Origin: Paenibacillus tianjinensis
GTDB lineage: Bacteria > Bacillota > Bacilli > Paenibacillales > Paenibacillaceae
Direction of reading: 5' to 3'
NCBI RefSeq assembly: GCF_017086365.1
Contig: NZ_CP070969.1
Coordinates: 5,854,001 to 5,918,000 of the forward strand
DNA length: 64,000 nt
The notes below the pieces were generated by a model, which did no database searches, was not told the DNA's origin, and saw nothing but the letters and a program-made list of their open reading frames with translations. Shown here in pieces: positions 54,096 to 62,785 of this stretch (positions within the stretch are counted from its first letter, which is position 1; the number at the start of each line of letters is the position of its first letter). Both the position numbers and the translations under genes were made by a program.

Positions 54096-55465
54096 CAGCG
54101 CCCGCCGCCCTTCTGCCTGCCGGAGGTTCCGAGGCTGTCCAGGAAGAACATCCTGAAATACGGCTGCCCGAAGCTTCTCTGGCTGCACAGATACATTGTG
54201 AATCCGACCAGGCAGACCACGACACCGACCAAGCCGAGAACAGCTGCTGCTATAATAAACAAATATTTCAGCACACGGATCGAGAAGCTCATCATATTCA
54301 GGGGAATCATAAAATTGGAGATTGCCACCGCTGATACCAGGATGATCATAATATTGCCAACCAGCCCTGCCGCCGTTGCGGCCTGCCCGAGAATCAGACC
54401 GCCGACTGTCGTTGCCGTTGGCCCGATCGCACGGGGCAGCCGCAGGCTCGCCTCTGTCAGAAACTCCATCATGAGCAGCATAATCAGCACCTCCACAAAG
54501 GAAGGATAAGGGACGGTTGCCCGGCTCCCGGCAATCAGCAGCGCAATCTGCACACGAACAATTTCCGGATTATAGGAGGTAAAGGCTACATACAGCGCCG
54601 GCAGCCAGAGTGTCATGGCTACGCCTGTGATCCGCAGCAGCTTCAGGAACCGGCCGACAAAAGGAAGCTGGATCTTGTCATCCATCGCCACGAAGAAATC
54701 GTTGAAGATTACCGGCAACAGGATTGCGAAGCCTGTAGTATCCAGCATTACTGCAATTTTCCCCTCTGCCAGATTAAATACAACCCGGTCCGGCCTTTCG
54801 GTCACTATAGTTTTCGGAAAGATACGCATCTTGTCACCGCTAATGTATTTCTCCAGTTCCCCTGAAGCCTGTAAAAGATCTATTCGTAATGTCCCGAGCC
54901 TTTCGCGCAGCTCGTCCAGCACCTGATGGTTCACCCGGCTGTCATCGTAAAGAATGGCCACCTTGGTTCTGGAAATATTTCCGATCAGTATCGACTCCAT
55001 TTTGAGTTCGGCGGATTGATAGCGCCGGCGGATCAGATTCAGGTTCACTGCCAGGTTCTCGGTCAGCGCATCCGATGGACCCTGTGTTACACTCTCCGTC
55101 ATGTTCTCACTGACACTTCTGGTCTCCGCCTTCAGCGCCTCGAAGAAGCATAATTTCCCCTCGGTGTGGACACAGGCATAACCGCTTAGCATCAGCTCCA
55201 GTACATGCTTCCCTGTCTTTGCCTCTTCACTTCCGGGATAGGCGGCCAGATATTCTGCATAGACTGCCGGATTATCCATCTCATAAAAAGGCGCAATAAT
55301 GCTCCGGTTAATGATCTGCGGGTCGGTGATGCTCTTGATATACAGCAAACCAGCCTTTCCCGAAGGCGCCGTCAGCACTCTTTCTTCCAGGTCCGCAAAA
55401 TGGCTGAGCTGCTCTTTGATCCATTGTACGGATACTTCCTCCACGATCTGCTGCGCAGGCATCAT
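54095..55465 (-). CDS. gerA: Spore germination protein GerA
   Basis: 456 residues. An N-terminal soluble domain (about 1-240) precedes four to six membrane helices. FVEVLIMLLMMEFLTEASLRLPRAIGPTATTVGGLILGQAA is the conserved GerA membrane core (here at about residues 325-365). A second ATG follows the first directly, behind GAGGAGG. It is the first gene of the operon; a forespore-type promoter lies upstream. Deeper receptor identity (GerA, GerB, GerK-type) is not resolved. Such receptors release ions from spores when nutrients return. Confidence 0.93.
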   Translation of the reverse strand: MMPAQQIVEEVSVQWIKEQLSHFADLEERVLTAPSGKAGLLYIKSITDPQIINRSIIAPFYEMDNPAVYAEYLAAYPGSEEAKTGKHVLELMLSGYACVHTEGKLCFFEALKAETRSVSENMTESVTQGPSDALTENLAVNLNLIRRRYQSAELKMESILIGNISRTKVAILYDDSRVNHQVLDELRERLGTLRIDLLQASGELEKYISGDKMRIFPKTIVTERPDRVVFNLAEGKIAVMLDTTGFAILLPVIFNDFFVAMDDKIQLPFVGRFLKLLRITGVAMTLWLPALYVAFTSYNPEIVRVQIALLIAGSRATVPYPSFVEVLIMLLMMEFLTEASLRLPRAIGPTATTVGGLILGQAATAAGLVGNIMIILVSAVAISNFMIPLNMMSFSIRVLKYLFIIAAAVLGLVGVVVCLVGFTMYLCSQRSFGQPYFRMFFLDSLGTSGRQKGGGR

Positions 55466-55501
55466 TATCCTCCTCTGCCGAATTCTCCGGAAGCTGAACC
55501 T

Positions 55502-55531
55502 TATTTTGGCACAGCAGTTCTTATTTCATGC
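55502..55531 (-). promoter_or_regulatory. Candidate sigma-G promoter of the ger operon
   Basis: On the minus strand GCATG (55531-55527), 18 bases, CAAAATA (55508-55502), one mismatch from the sigma-G -10 consensus. The implied start gives about 30 bases of leader, suitable for forespore expression of a germination receptor. Confidence 0.45.
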
Positions 55532-55609
55532 ACCTGGGGCTGCCAGGTTTCTTTTACCAGTAATGTGGTAATAAATGAAATGAAATATTGCACATGGAGG
55601 GATTGGATA

Positions 55610-57163
55610 ATGAATACATCGAACATGAACTCACAAGGTCTTCCCCAATTTCCGGAATCGTTATGGAGAGGTACGACTGAGCTGCCTTCCTTTCCGAGGC
55701 TTGCGGAAGACCATGTTACAGATGTGGCAATCGTAGGCGCGGGAATAACGGGAATTACGGCGGCCTATCTCCTTAGTAATGCAGGCTATAAGGTCACTCT
55801 GCTGGAGGCAGGAGAGATTCTAACCGGAACTACCGGATTTACCACTGCCAAGATCACTGCCCAGCACGGGATGATCTATCATGATCTGCTGAGTCATTTC
55901 GGTGAGGAGCAGGCGCGGGCTTACTTCCAATCTCATAGTGAATCGCTGGAGTGGATCCTTGCCACAGCCGGAGAGCTTGATCTGTCCTGCGGAATTCATC
56001 GTGAGTCCGCCTATCTTTATGCCGATCAGGGAGACGAAAAAGCGCTGAAGCAGCTTGAAAAGGAGTTCAAGGCTTACGAGAAGCTGGGTCTGCCGGGAGA
56101 ATGGCTGGACCATGTTCCGCTGCCGCTGATGGCCGGAGGAGCCATTAAGCTGGCGGGGCAAGCACGTTTTCATCCTCTGGAATACCTTAAAGGGATGCTG
56201 CTGGCTGTCCTCGACAAAGGCGGCGTTGTCTACGAGCACACCACGATCGGCGAAAAGGTGGACAAAGGCGACCGCCTCACGCTGTACACCGAAGGCAGCG
56301 AGCATCAAATCCGCTGCCGTCATGCCATCTCCGCCTCCCATTTCCCGTTCTATGATGGAGGCGGGCTATACTTCACACGCCTGCATGCTGACCGCTCCTA
56401 TGCTCTGGCAATCGAGCCGGAAACGGACTTTGAGGGCGGCATGTACCTCAGCGCCGGAAATCCTACACGGTCTCTGCGTGCCGTGGAATGGGGCGACAAG
56501 AGACTTGTGATTGTCGGCGGAGAGAACCACAAGACCGGACAGGGGATCTGCACCTTCGGCCACTATGAGAAACTGGAGCTGTTCGCCGGAGAATTGCTGG
56601 GGATTAAGCAAATCCCCTTCCGCTGGTCAGCACAGGATCTCGTTACGCTGGATAGAGTCCCTTACATCGGACGGGCAGGAGAGGATGAAGAGATCTATAT
56701 CGCCACCGGCTACGGTAAATGGGGTATGACCAGCGGGACGCTGGCTGCACGTATGATCGCGGATCAGATTCAGGGGAAGACGAATCCATACAGCAGTCTG
56801 TACGATCCTTCCCGCTTCAAAGCGAACCCCGGCATCAAAAACTTCATTGTACAGAACGCCAATGTCGCCAAAGAGCTGGTAGCCGGAAAGGTTGAGATTA
56901 TCCGCAAAAAGACAAGCGATCTTGCGCCGGATGAGGGCGCGGTTGTCTTTCATGACGGCAAACGCGTCGGTGCCTACCGTGACCCCGAAGGCCAGCTGCA
57001 TCTGGTAGACCGGACCTGCACCCATATGGGCTGTGAATGCGAGTGGAATGACGGCGAACGTTCCTGGGACTGCCCTTGTCACGGCTCCCGCTTCTCCTAT
57101 GAGGGTAAGGTGCTGGAGGGCCCGGCTACAGTGCCACTTACGAAGCTTACGCCGGAAAAGTGA
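55610..57163 (+). CDS. FAD-dependent oxidoreductase with C-terminal Rieske domain (YhfW-like)
   Basis: 517 residues from the ATG at 55610 with GGAGGG upstream; the longer frame from 55205 overlaps gerA and is not used. A DAO-type FAD domain starts with VAIVGAGITGITAAYLLS. Residues about 465-515 form a Rieske [2Fe-2S] domain with CTHMGC and CPCHGS, giving two Cys and two His ligands. B. subtilis YhfW has this fusion. It moves electrons between flavin and cluster; the substrate is not known. The SDR and heme monooxygenase genes follow on the same strand. Confidence 0.9.
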   Translation: MNTSNMNSQGLPQFPESLWRGTTELPSFPRLAEDHVTDVAIVGAGITGITAAYLLSNAGYKVTLLEAGEILTGTTGFTTAKITAQHGMIYHDLLSHFGEEQARAYFQSHSESLEWILATAGELDLSCGIHRESAYLYADQGDEKALKQLEKEFKAYEKLGLPGEWLDHVPLPLMAGGAIKLAGQARFHPLEYLKGMLLAVLDKGGVVYEHTTIGEKVDKGDRLTLYTEGSEHQIRCRHAISASHFPFYDGGGLYFTRLHADRSYALAIEPETDFEGGMYLSAGNPTRSLRAVEWGDKRLVIVGGENHKTGQGICTFGHYEKLELFAGELLGIKQIPFRWSAQDLVTLDRVPYIGRAGEDEEIYIATGYGKWGMTSGTLAARMIADQIQGKTNPYSSLYDPSRFKANPGIKNFIVQNANVAKELVAGKVEIIRKKTSDLAPDEGAVVFHDGKRVGAYRDPEGQLHLVDRTCTHMGCECEWNDGERSWDCPCHGSRFSYEGKVLEGPATVPLTKLTPEK

Positions 57164-57241
57164 TTGTCCGCTTCCGCTCAGGTATAATAGGGTTGTAAAG
57201 GAACCTCAATAATAGAGCGATAGGGAGCGTGAAGAAAAGTC

Positions 57242-57961
57242 ATGGATTTAAGAGGAAAAAGTATTGTGATCACAGGTGCCGGCAAAGGAATCGGCAAAGC
57301 ATTAGCGATGGCATTAGCCAAGGAAGGTGCAAACCTGGGCCTGATCTCCAGAACATCTGCGGATCTGGAGGCACTGAAATCTGCCTTGACCGAAGTCTAT
57401 GATGTCAAGGTAAGCATTGCTGTAGCCGATATTTCTGTACGTGAAGAGGCGGAGCGGGCCGTTGTCTCGCTGCAGCATGAGCTTGGTGCCTTCGATGCAC
57501 TGATTAATAATGCCGGGATCGCCAAATTCGGCACTTTCCTGGAGATGGATCCGGCTGACTGGGAGAAGCACATGGAGGTCAATCTGTTCGGTACCTATTA
57601 TGTTACCCGTGCAGCTCTGCCGGCCATGATTGAGCGCAGCGGCGGTAACATCATCAACATTTCCTCCACAGCCGGTGAACGCGGTTTTGCCACCGGTTCG
57701 GCCTACTGTGCCTCCAAATTTGCCCTCATGGGCATGACTGAAGCACTTGCCCAGGAGGTGCGCAAGCACAATATCCGGGTCGTGGCGCTGACGCCAAGCA
57801 CGGTTAATACGGGTCTGGCCGAAAATGCGGGCCTCAAGATCGGCGATGAAGACCGGATGATGCAGCCGGAGGATGTAGCCGAACTGACCTTAGCGGCACT
57901 GAAGCTGCCGGACCGCGTATTCCTGAAAACCGCAGGCATCTGGACGACTAATCCGCAATAA
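57242..57961 (+). CDS. Short-chain dehydrogenase/reductase, FabG-like
   Basis: 239 residues. The cofactor loop is TGAGKGIGKAL, then NNAG at about residue 90, catalytic Ser in INISSTAG and the Tyr-x3-Lys pair in AYCASKFALMG. The residues after the second strand (SRTSADLEAL) favour NADPH. It reduces a keto group or oxidises an alcohol; family members include 3-oxoacyl-ACP reductases. It sits 78 bases after the FAD/Rieske gene and may share a transcript with it. Confidence 0.88.
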   Translation: MDLRGKSIVITGAGKGIGKALAMALAKEGANLGLISRTSADLEALKSALTEVYDVKVSIAVADISVREEAERAVVSLQHELGAFDALINNAGIAKFGTFLEMDPADWEKHMEVNLFGTYYVTRAALPAMIERSGGNIINISSTAGERGFATGSAYCASKFALMGMTEALAQEVRKHNIRVVALTPSTVNTGLAENAGLKIGDEDRMMQPEDVAELTLAALKLPDRVFLKTAGIWTTNPQ

Positions 57962-58019
57962 ATTAGCTTAGCTTAGCTGATACTTTGCGATACTTTGACT
58001 TTGAGGGGGAACTGCAATT

Positions 58020-58331
58020 ATGCTGGTCGTCACCAATACAATAAAGGTCAAGGAAGGCCACGGGGCAACACTGGCCCAGCGTTTTGGAGTGGCAAACGGT
58101 GTACAATCCATGCCCGGCTTTGTCCGGCTGGAAGTATGGCACAGTGCCGCCAAAGAAGGCGTAGAAGAGCTGAAAATCTGCACCGTATGGGAGAACGAGG
58201 AAGCGTTCAAGGGCTGGACAGCCAGCCCCGCCTTCCGCGAATCACACCGCGGGGCAGGCGGAAATGAAGTCATCCTGGGCGCTTCGCTCGACAAATATGA
58301 GCTTGTAATCAGCCGCCAGCCGGAGCAATAA
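58020..58331 (+). CDS. IsdG/HmoA-type heme-degrading monooxygenase
   Basis: 103 residues, one ferredoxin-like ABM domain. The catalytic triad of IsdG-type enzymes, Asn, Trp and His, is at N6, W66 and H76, the same numbers as in IsdI. Those enzymes open the heme ring with reductase electrons and release iron. Members without the triad have other roles, so these residues are informative. A GAGGGG site precedes the ATG. No Isd uptake system is near, which fits the stand-alone HmoA/HmoB type. Confidence 0.82.
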   Translation: MLVVTNTIKVKEGHGATLAQRFGVANGVQSMPGFVRLEVWHSAAKEGVEELKICTVWENEEAFKGWTASPAFRESHRGAGGNEVILGASLDKYELVISRQPEQ

Positions 58332-58374
58332 ATATCCTCCTGCATACCGCAGCAGGTTAATACAAGAACAGGAA

Positions 58375-58427
58375 CAGGGATGCCAGCCTTAGACCTTAGG
58401 TCTAAGCGAAGGCATCCCTGTTTGTTG
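58375..58427. terminator. Bidirectional terminator
   Basis: CAGGGATGCC pairs with GGCATCCCTG and an inner CTTAGACC with GGTCTAAG. TTTGTTG follows on the plus strand. It serves the converging monooxygenase and MMPL genes. Confidence 0.78.
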
Positions 58428-58447
58428 TTCAGGCTTAAGCTGCAGCC

Positions 58448-60667
58448 TTAATAATGTTCATCGGCGCTGGCAGGCAGCGGTTTCTCCAGCTCCTGATGCT
58501 TGCCGGGCCAGAATGCCAGGCGGCCAAAGAGCACGGTAATCGCCGGCACCAGAAACGGCCGGACGATGAAGGTGTCCAGCAGCACCCCGATCGCGGTAAT
58601 GATGCCAAACTGCACCAGTACTTGAATTGGCAGGCTAGCAAGGACAGCGAAGGTTCCTGCCAGGATAAGCCCGGCAGAGGTGATGACCGATCCGGTTTCA
58701 TTAACCCCTTCGGCAATCGCCTGCTTCAGTGGCATCCGTTTGCGCTTCTTCCAGATGTTAGAGATCATGAAGATATTATAATCCTCACCGAGTGCAACCA
58801 GGAAGACGAAGGAATATAGCGGAATCGATCCCTGAATCGCATCGGCCCCCAGTACATAGTGAATGATAATCCAGCCGAGCCCAAGGGCGGAGAAGAAGGA
58901 CAGAATGACGGTTGCCACCAGGTAGACGGTTGCCGTCACCGACCGCAAATAGATCAGCAGCAGCAGGGTAATCATTCCGATGACCACCGGTATGATCAGG
59001 TCGGTATCGCGTTCACCCAGCTCTTTGGTGTCATACTGGGTTGCCGTCTGCCCGCTGATCCATACACTGTCTTCCGCATGATCCAGGCCTGATTCAGCCA
59101 GCGCCTGCTCAGCTGTTTTCAGCAGCGCCGGAATATGGCTCATTGCCTCAAGTGAATACGGATTGCTCTTGAACTCAATATCAAAGCCTACAATATCTTT
59201 ATTAACCGCACCCTGCTGCGGGTCGGATACCGTATCTATATAGGATATCCCGCCCAAAACAGACTTGAAATCCTCACCGCTTACTTGTCCTTGTGTATCA
59301 ATGATCAGCTTGGCCGGCGCCAGCTCTCCGGGGGAGAATTGCGTGCCGATCAGATCAAAGCCTTGCCGGGATTCCATATCCTCCGGAAAAGAAGACAAAA
59401 TATCATAAGTGAACTTAATCCCGCTGGAGAAGGAGGCCAGAATGCCAAGGCCAATAATGGTTACCGCCACAATCGTCCATGGACGGGAGACTACCAGGCC
59501 GCCGATTCCCTTTTTGCGGGTCTTGGGCTTTGGAGCCGGTTTGCCTTTGGCTCTTGCGCGCTCTGCTTCCATCTGCGGTGTGCGCGGCACAAATGGGAAG
59601 AACGACATCCGCCCGAAGATCGCCAGCAGTGCCGGCACCAGTGTCAGGCTGGCGATACCCATGATGAGAATGGATACGCTGAACGGAATTGCAAAGCGGT
59701 GATAGGCTCCATACTTTGCCAGCAGCAATGCAAACAGCGCAAGCACGACCGTGAAGCCGCTCATCGCAATCGCTCCGGAAGAATGGGTAATCGCGCTAAG
59801 CAGTGCGCGCCCTTTGTTCTCTTCCACTTTAAGCATCTGGCGGAACCGCGAGATCAGGAAGAGGCAATAGTCGGTTCCCGCGCCGAACAGCAGCACCGTC
59901 ATGATCGACACGGCCTGGGAATCAACCGTAATCCAGCCCTCCCGGGCCATAAGTCCAAGCAGCGGACTGGTAACACCATAGGCAAATCCTACTGCTATAA
60001 GCGGAATCAGCGCCAGAATCGGCGAACGGTAGATCAGCAGCAGGAATACAAGCACAAGAACGACTGTCGCAATCAATAGGGAGACGTCCGCGTCCTTGAA
60101 CAGCCCGGTTGCATCAATGGAGATTCCTACAGGACCGGATACCCGGAGGCTTAGTTCACTCCCGTCCACTTTGGCGGCCGCCGGATCATTTCCGGTCTCC
60201 TTACTAATCACCGATTTCATTTCCGTTATCGCTTCACCCAGCTGATCACTGTCTGCAGCCTTGTCAAAGAGCACCGGAGTGACCAGAGTACTGCGGTCCT
60301 CCGACAGTGAAGCCTGCAGCGCCTGCGGCGGCAGCTGCCCGAGCGGCGGCACATAATTCTGATGCGGAAGCGGCTGCTGCTCCAGCTTGCCGTATACCGC
60401 AATGATATGTACTAGATCCTCCTCTGATAATCCGCCTTCCCGATGCCATACCAGCAGTGCCGGGACACCGCTGCCGCTTGGAAACTCCTGCTCTGCAACA
60501 GCAGCTGCCCTGACGGACTGAGCAGTTTCGGGAAGATTTTGCGCATTGTTCAGTACCTGTGAATTTACGGAAGGCCACAGAACTGTAAGTATCCCCACCA
60601 GCACAATCCATATCAGCAGAGTGATCCATTTGGTAGTACGGCCTGCCACCCATTTCCCGTAGCCCGA
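58448..60667 (-). CDS. MMPL/RND-superfamily transporter, YdfJ-like
   Basis: 739 residues from the ATG at 60667; an ATG at 60721 with AAGGG upstream would add 18 residues. Twelve helices arranged as two blocks, each preceded by a large outside loop (about 40-190 and 415-540). The helix 4 segment FGAGTDYCLFLISRFRQ and its second-half twin LGEDYNIFMISNIWKKR are MMPL signatures, with the functional Asp in each. Relatives export lipids or small molecules in actinobacteria and Bacillus. Substrate here is unknown, and no regulator is adjacent. Confidence 0.9.
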   Translation of the reverse strand, partial: SGYGKWVAGRTTKWITLLIWIVLVGILTVLWPSVNSQVLNNAQNLPETAQSVRAAAVAEQEFPSGSGVPALLVWHREGGLSEEDLVHIIAVYGKLEQQPLPHQNYVPPLGQLPPQALQASLSEDRSTLVTPVLFDKAADSDQLGEAITEMKSVISKETGNDPAAAKVDGSELSLRVSGPVGISIDATGLFKDADVSLLIATVVLVLVFLLLIYRSPILALIPLIAVGFAYGVTSPLLGLMAREGWITVDSQAVSIMTVLLFGAGTDYCLFLISRFRQMLKVEENKGRALLSAITHSSGAIAMSGFTVVLALFALLLAKYGAYHRFAIPFSVSILIMGIASLTLVPALLAIFGRMSFFPFVPRTPQMEAERARAKGKPAPKPKTRKKGIGGLVVSRPWTIVAVTIIGLGILASFSSGIKFTYDILSSFPEDMESRQGFDLIGTQFSPGELAPAKLIIDTQGQVSGEDFKSVLGGISYIDTVSDPQQGAVNKDIVGFDIEFKSNPYSLEAMSHIPALLKTAEQALAESGLDHAEDSVWISGQTATQYDTKELGERDTDLIIPVVIGMITLLLLIYLRSVTATVYLVATVILSFFSALGLGWIIIHYVLGADAIQGSIPLYSFVFLVALGEDYNIFMISNIWKKRKRMPLKQAIAEGVNETGSVITSAGLILAGTFAVLASLPIQVLVQFGIITAIGVLLDTFIVRPFLVPAITVLFGRLAFWPGKHQELEKPLPASADEHY

Positions 60668-60781
60668 CATTTTAATCAATCCCTTCTTTACCCCGGTCTT
60701 CAAAAATGAGCCGCGGGTCATTTTATTACCCTTATCATATATACCCTAAAATTTTTAAGCAAATCTTTTTTTATACTGATA

Positions 60782-60836
60782 CAAAAAACGCCCTTCTGTT
60801 CTTAGTAGTACAAGTCTACTGTGAGCAGAAGGGCGT
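60782..60836 (-). terminator. Intrinsic terminator of the ABC exporter operon
   Basis: ACGCCCTTCTG pairs with CAGAAGGGCGT (11 bp, perfect) around an inner AGTAG/CTACT stem, followed by TTTTTTG on the minus strand. Confidence 0.85.
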
Positions 60837-60886
60837 GAGTCCTTACGGTAACTATTCTAATGAAATCGGGTTAGGCGGCTCTATCT

Positions 60887-62785
60887 TTAGCCTGCATCCG
60901 GCAGGTCATCGCCTGAGAATTGGCTGTTATAGAGATCGGCATAGAATCCGCCCTGTTCCAGCAGCTCGATATGCGTACCTTTTTCAATCACACTGCCCTG
61001 GTTCATCACCAGAATGAGGTCCGCGTCGCGGATGGTTGACAGACGGTGGGCAATAACAAAGCTTGTTCTGCCGGTCATCAGCGTCTTCATCGCGTTCTGG
61101 ATCTGCACTTCAGTCCGGGTATCTACGCTGCTGGTCGCTTCATCCAGAATCAGAATCGAAGGATCAGCCAAAATTGCCCGGGCAATGGTCAGCAGCTGCT
61201 TCTGCCCTTGTGAAATATTGGAGGCTTCCTCATTCAGAATCGTATTGTAGCCGAGCGGAAGTGTACGGATAAAATGATCAGCGTGCGCAGCTTTTGCAGC
61301 CCGGATAACATCGGCTTCGCTCGCACCTTCCCGGCCATAAGCGATATTGTCGCGGATGGTACCATTAAACAGCCAGGTATCCTGCAGCACCATGCCGAAT
61401 TTGCTGCGCAGCTCACTGCGCTTCATGTCGGTAATATTCACGCCATCGATGATAATCTCTCCGCCGCTAATTTCATAGAACCGCATCAGCAGGTTGATCA
61501 GCGTCGTTTTACCAGCACCGGTTGGTCCTACAATCGCAATCGTCTGTCCGGGACTGACATCAATGTTCATGTCTTCGATCAGAATCGCATCCGGTTTGTA
61601 TCCAAATTTCACATGGCGGAACTCCACAGCACCTTCATCCGCGCCTTTGGCCTGCTTCGCCAGAGAGGCTGAAGTCTCAGGCACTTCCTCTTCTTCATCC
61701 AGCAGTTCAAAGACACGCTCTGCTGAAGCAATCGTCGATTGTATAATGTTGGCGATATTCGCTGTTTGGGTAATCGGCATTGTAAACTGGCGCGAATATT
61801 GGATGAAAGCCTGAATATCACCGACTTCAATAACCTTCTTGGTAACAAAAATCCCGCCGACCACACAGACCAGCACATACCCTAGATTACCGATGAACAT
61901 CATCAGCGGCATGATCATTCCGGACATGAACTGGGAACGCCAGCCGGAGTTATAGAGGTCTTCATTGATTTTGTTGAACTCGTTAAGCGACTGCTGCTCA
62001 CGGCCGAAGGCTTTTACAATCCGGTGACCGGTATACATTTCCTCCACGTGGCCGTTTAACTGGCCGAGCGATTTCTGCTGGCCGATGAAATAGCCCTGGG
62101 AACGTTTGGTGATCATCATAATAACTGCAAAGCTAAGCGGCAGGGTAACTATGGTGATCAGAGTCAGCCAAGGGCTGATCGTCAGCATCATGATGATAAC
62201 GCCGATAATGGTCACAATGGACGTAATCAGCTGGGTTAAACTCTGCTGCAGCGTTGTACTGATATTGTCCACATCATTGGTTGCGCGGCTGAGTATTTCC
62301 CCATGGGTCCGGGAATCGAAATATTTCAGCGGCAGGCGCTCCAGCTTGCTGTTGATCTGCTCACGCATATCGAACACAACCTTCTGTGCAACGTCAGCCA
62401 TCACATATTGCTGGATATAGCTGAACAAAGCGCTAAACAGGTATAGACCGCCCAGAATAAGCAGAATTTTATTCACATAATCAAAATCAATCGCAGCTCC
62501 CGGGACACCCATCAGCAGTCCGTAAGCTCCTTCGAACAGCTTGGTTGTAGCTTTACCCATGACCTTCGGGCTGAAAATACTGAATACAGTACTGGCTATG
62601 GCCGTAATAAACACGATAAGCAGCTGCACCTGACGGGGCCGCAGATACGTGATCAGCCGGCGGAGCGTGCCCTTGAAATCCTTGGCCTTCTCCGGAGGCA
62701 TTCCCATGCCGGGTCCGCCGTGGCCTGGTCCAAAGCCGCCGCCTCGGCGGGCCGGGGGCTTCACTTGCCGATTTTGCTCACTCAT
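60887..62785 (-). CDS. ABC exporter subunit, second of a heterodimer
   Basis: 632 residues: an N-terminal Gly/Pro-rich cytoplasmic stretch (about 1-35), six membrane helices and an ATPase domain. Walker A is GPTGAGKTTL, Walker B ILILDEATSSVD keeps the catalytic Glu, and the signature is the degenerate ISQGQKQLLTIARAIL. The ATG overlaps the upstream subunit's stop (ATGA). In heterodimers the site with one intact partner is catalytic, so this subunit carries the active Walker B. Similar to BmrCD/TmrAB/YfiBC-type drug or peptide exporters. Confidence 0.92.
   Translation of the reverse strand: MSEQNRQVKPPARRGGGFGPGHGGPGMGMPPEKAKDFKGTLRRLITYLRPRQVQLLIVFITAIASTVFSIFSPKVMGKATTKLFEGAYGLLMGVPGAAIDFDYVNKILLILGGLYLFSALFSYIQQYVMADVAQKVVFDMREQINSKLERLPLKYFDSRTHGEILSRATNDVDNISTTLQQSLTQLITSIVTIIGVIIMMLTISPWLTLITIVTLPLSFAVIMMITKRSQGYFIGQQKSLGQLNGHVEEMYTGHRIVKAFGREQQSLNEFNKINEDLYNSGWRSQFMSGMIMPLMMFIGNLGYVLVCVVGGIFVTKKVIEVGDIQAFIQYSRQFTMPITQTANIANIIQSTIASAERVFELLDEEEEVPETSASLAKQAKGADEGAVEFRHVKFGYKPDAILIEDMNIDVSPGQTIAIVGPTGAGKTTLINLLMRFYEISGGEIIIDGVNITDMKRSELRSKFGMVLQDTWLFNGTIRDNIAYGREGASEADVIRAAKAAHADHFIRTLPLGYNTILNEEASNISQGQKQLLTIARAILADPSILILDEATSSVDTRTEVQIQNAMKTLMTGRTSFVIAHRLSTIRDADLILVMNQGSVIEKGTHIELLEQGGFYADLYNSQFSGDDLPDAG

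Noticed and set aside
55205..55609. Extended N-terminus of the FAD/Rieske protein
   Set aside because: This part overlaps gerA on the other strand, has no flavoprotein similarity, and the ATG at 55610 has a good ribosome site.
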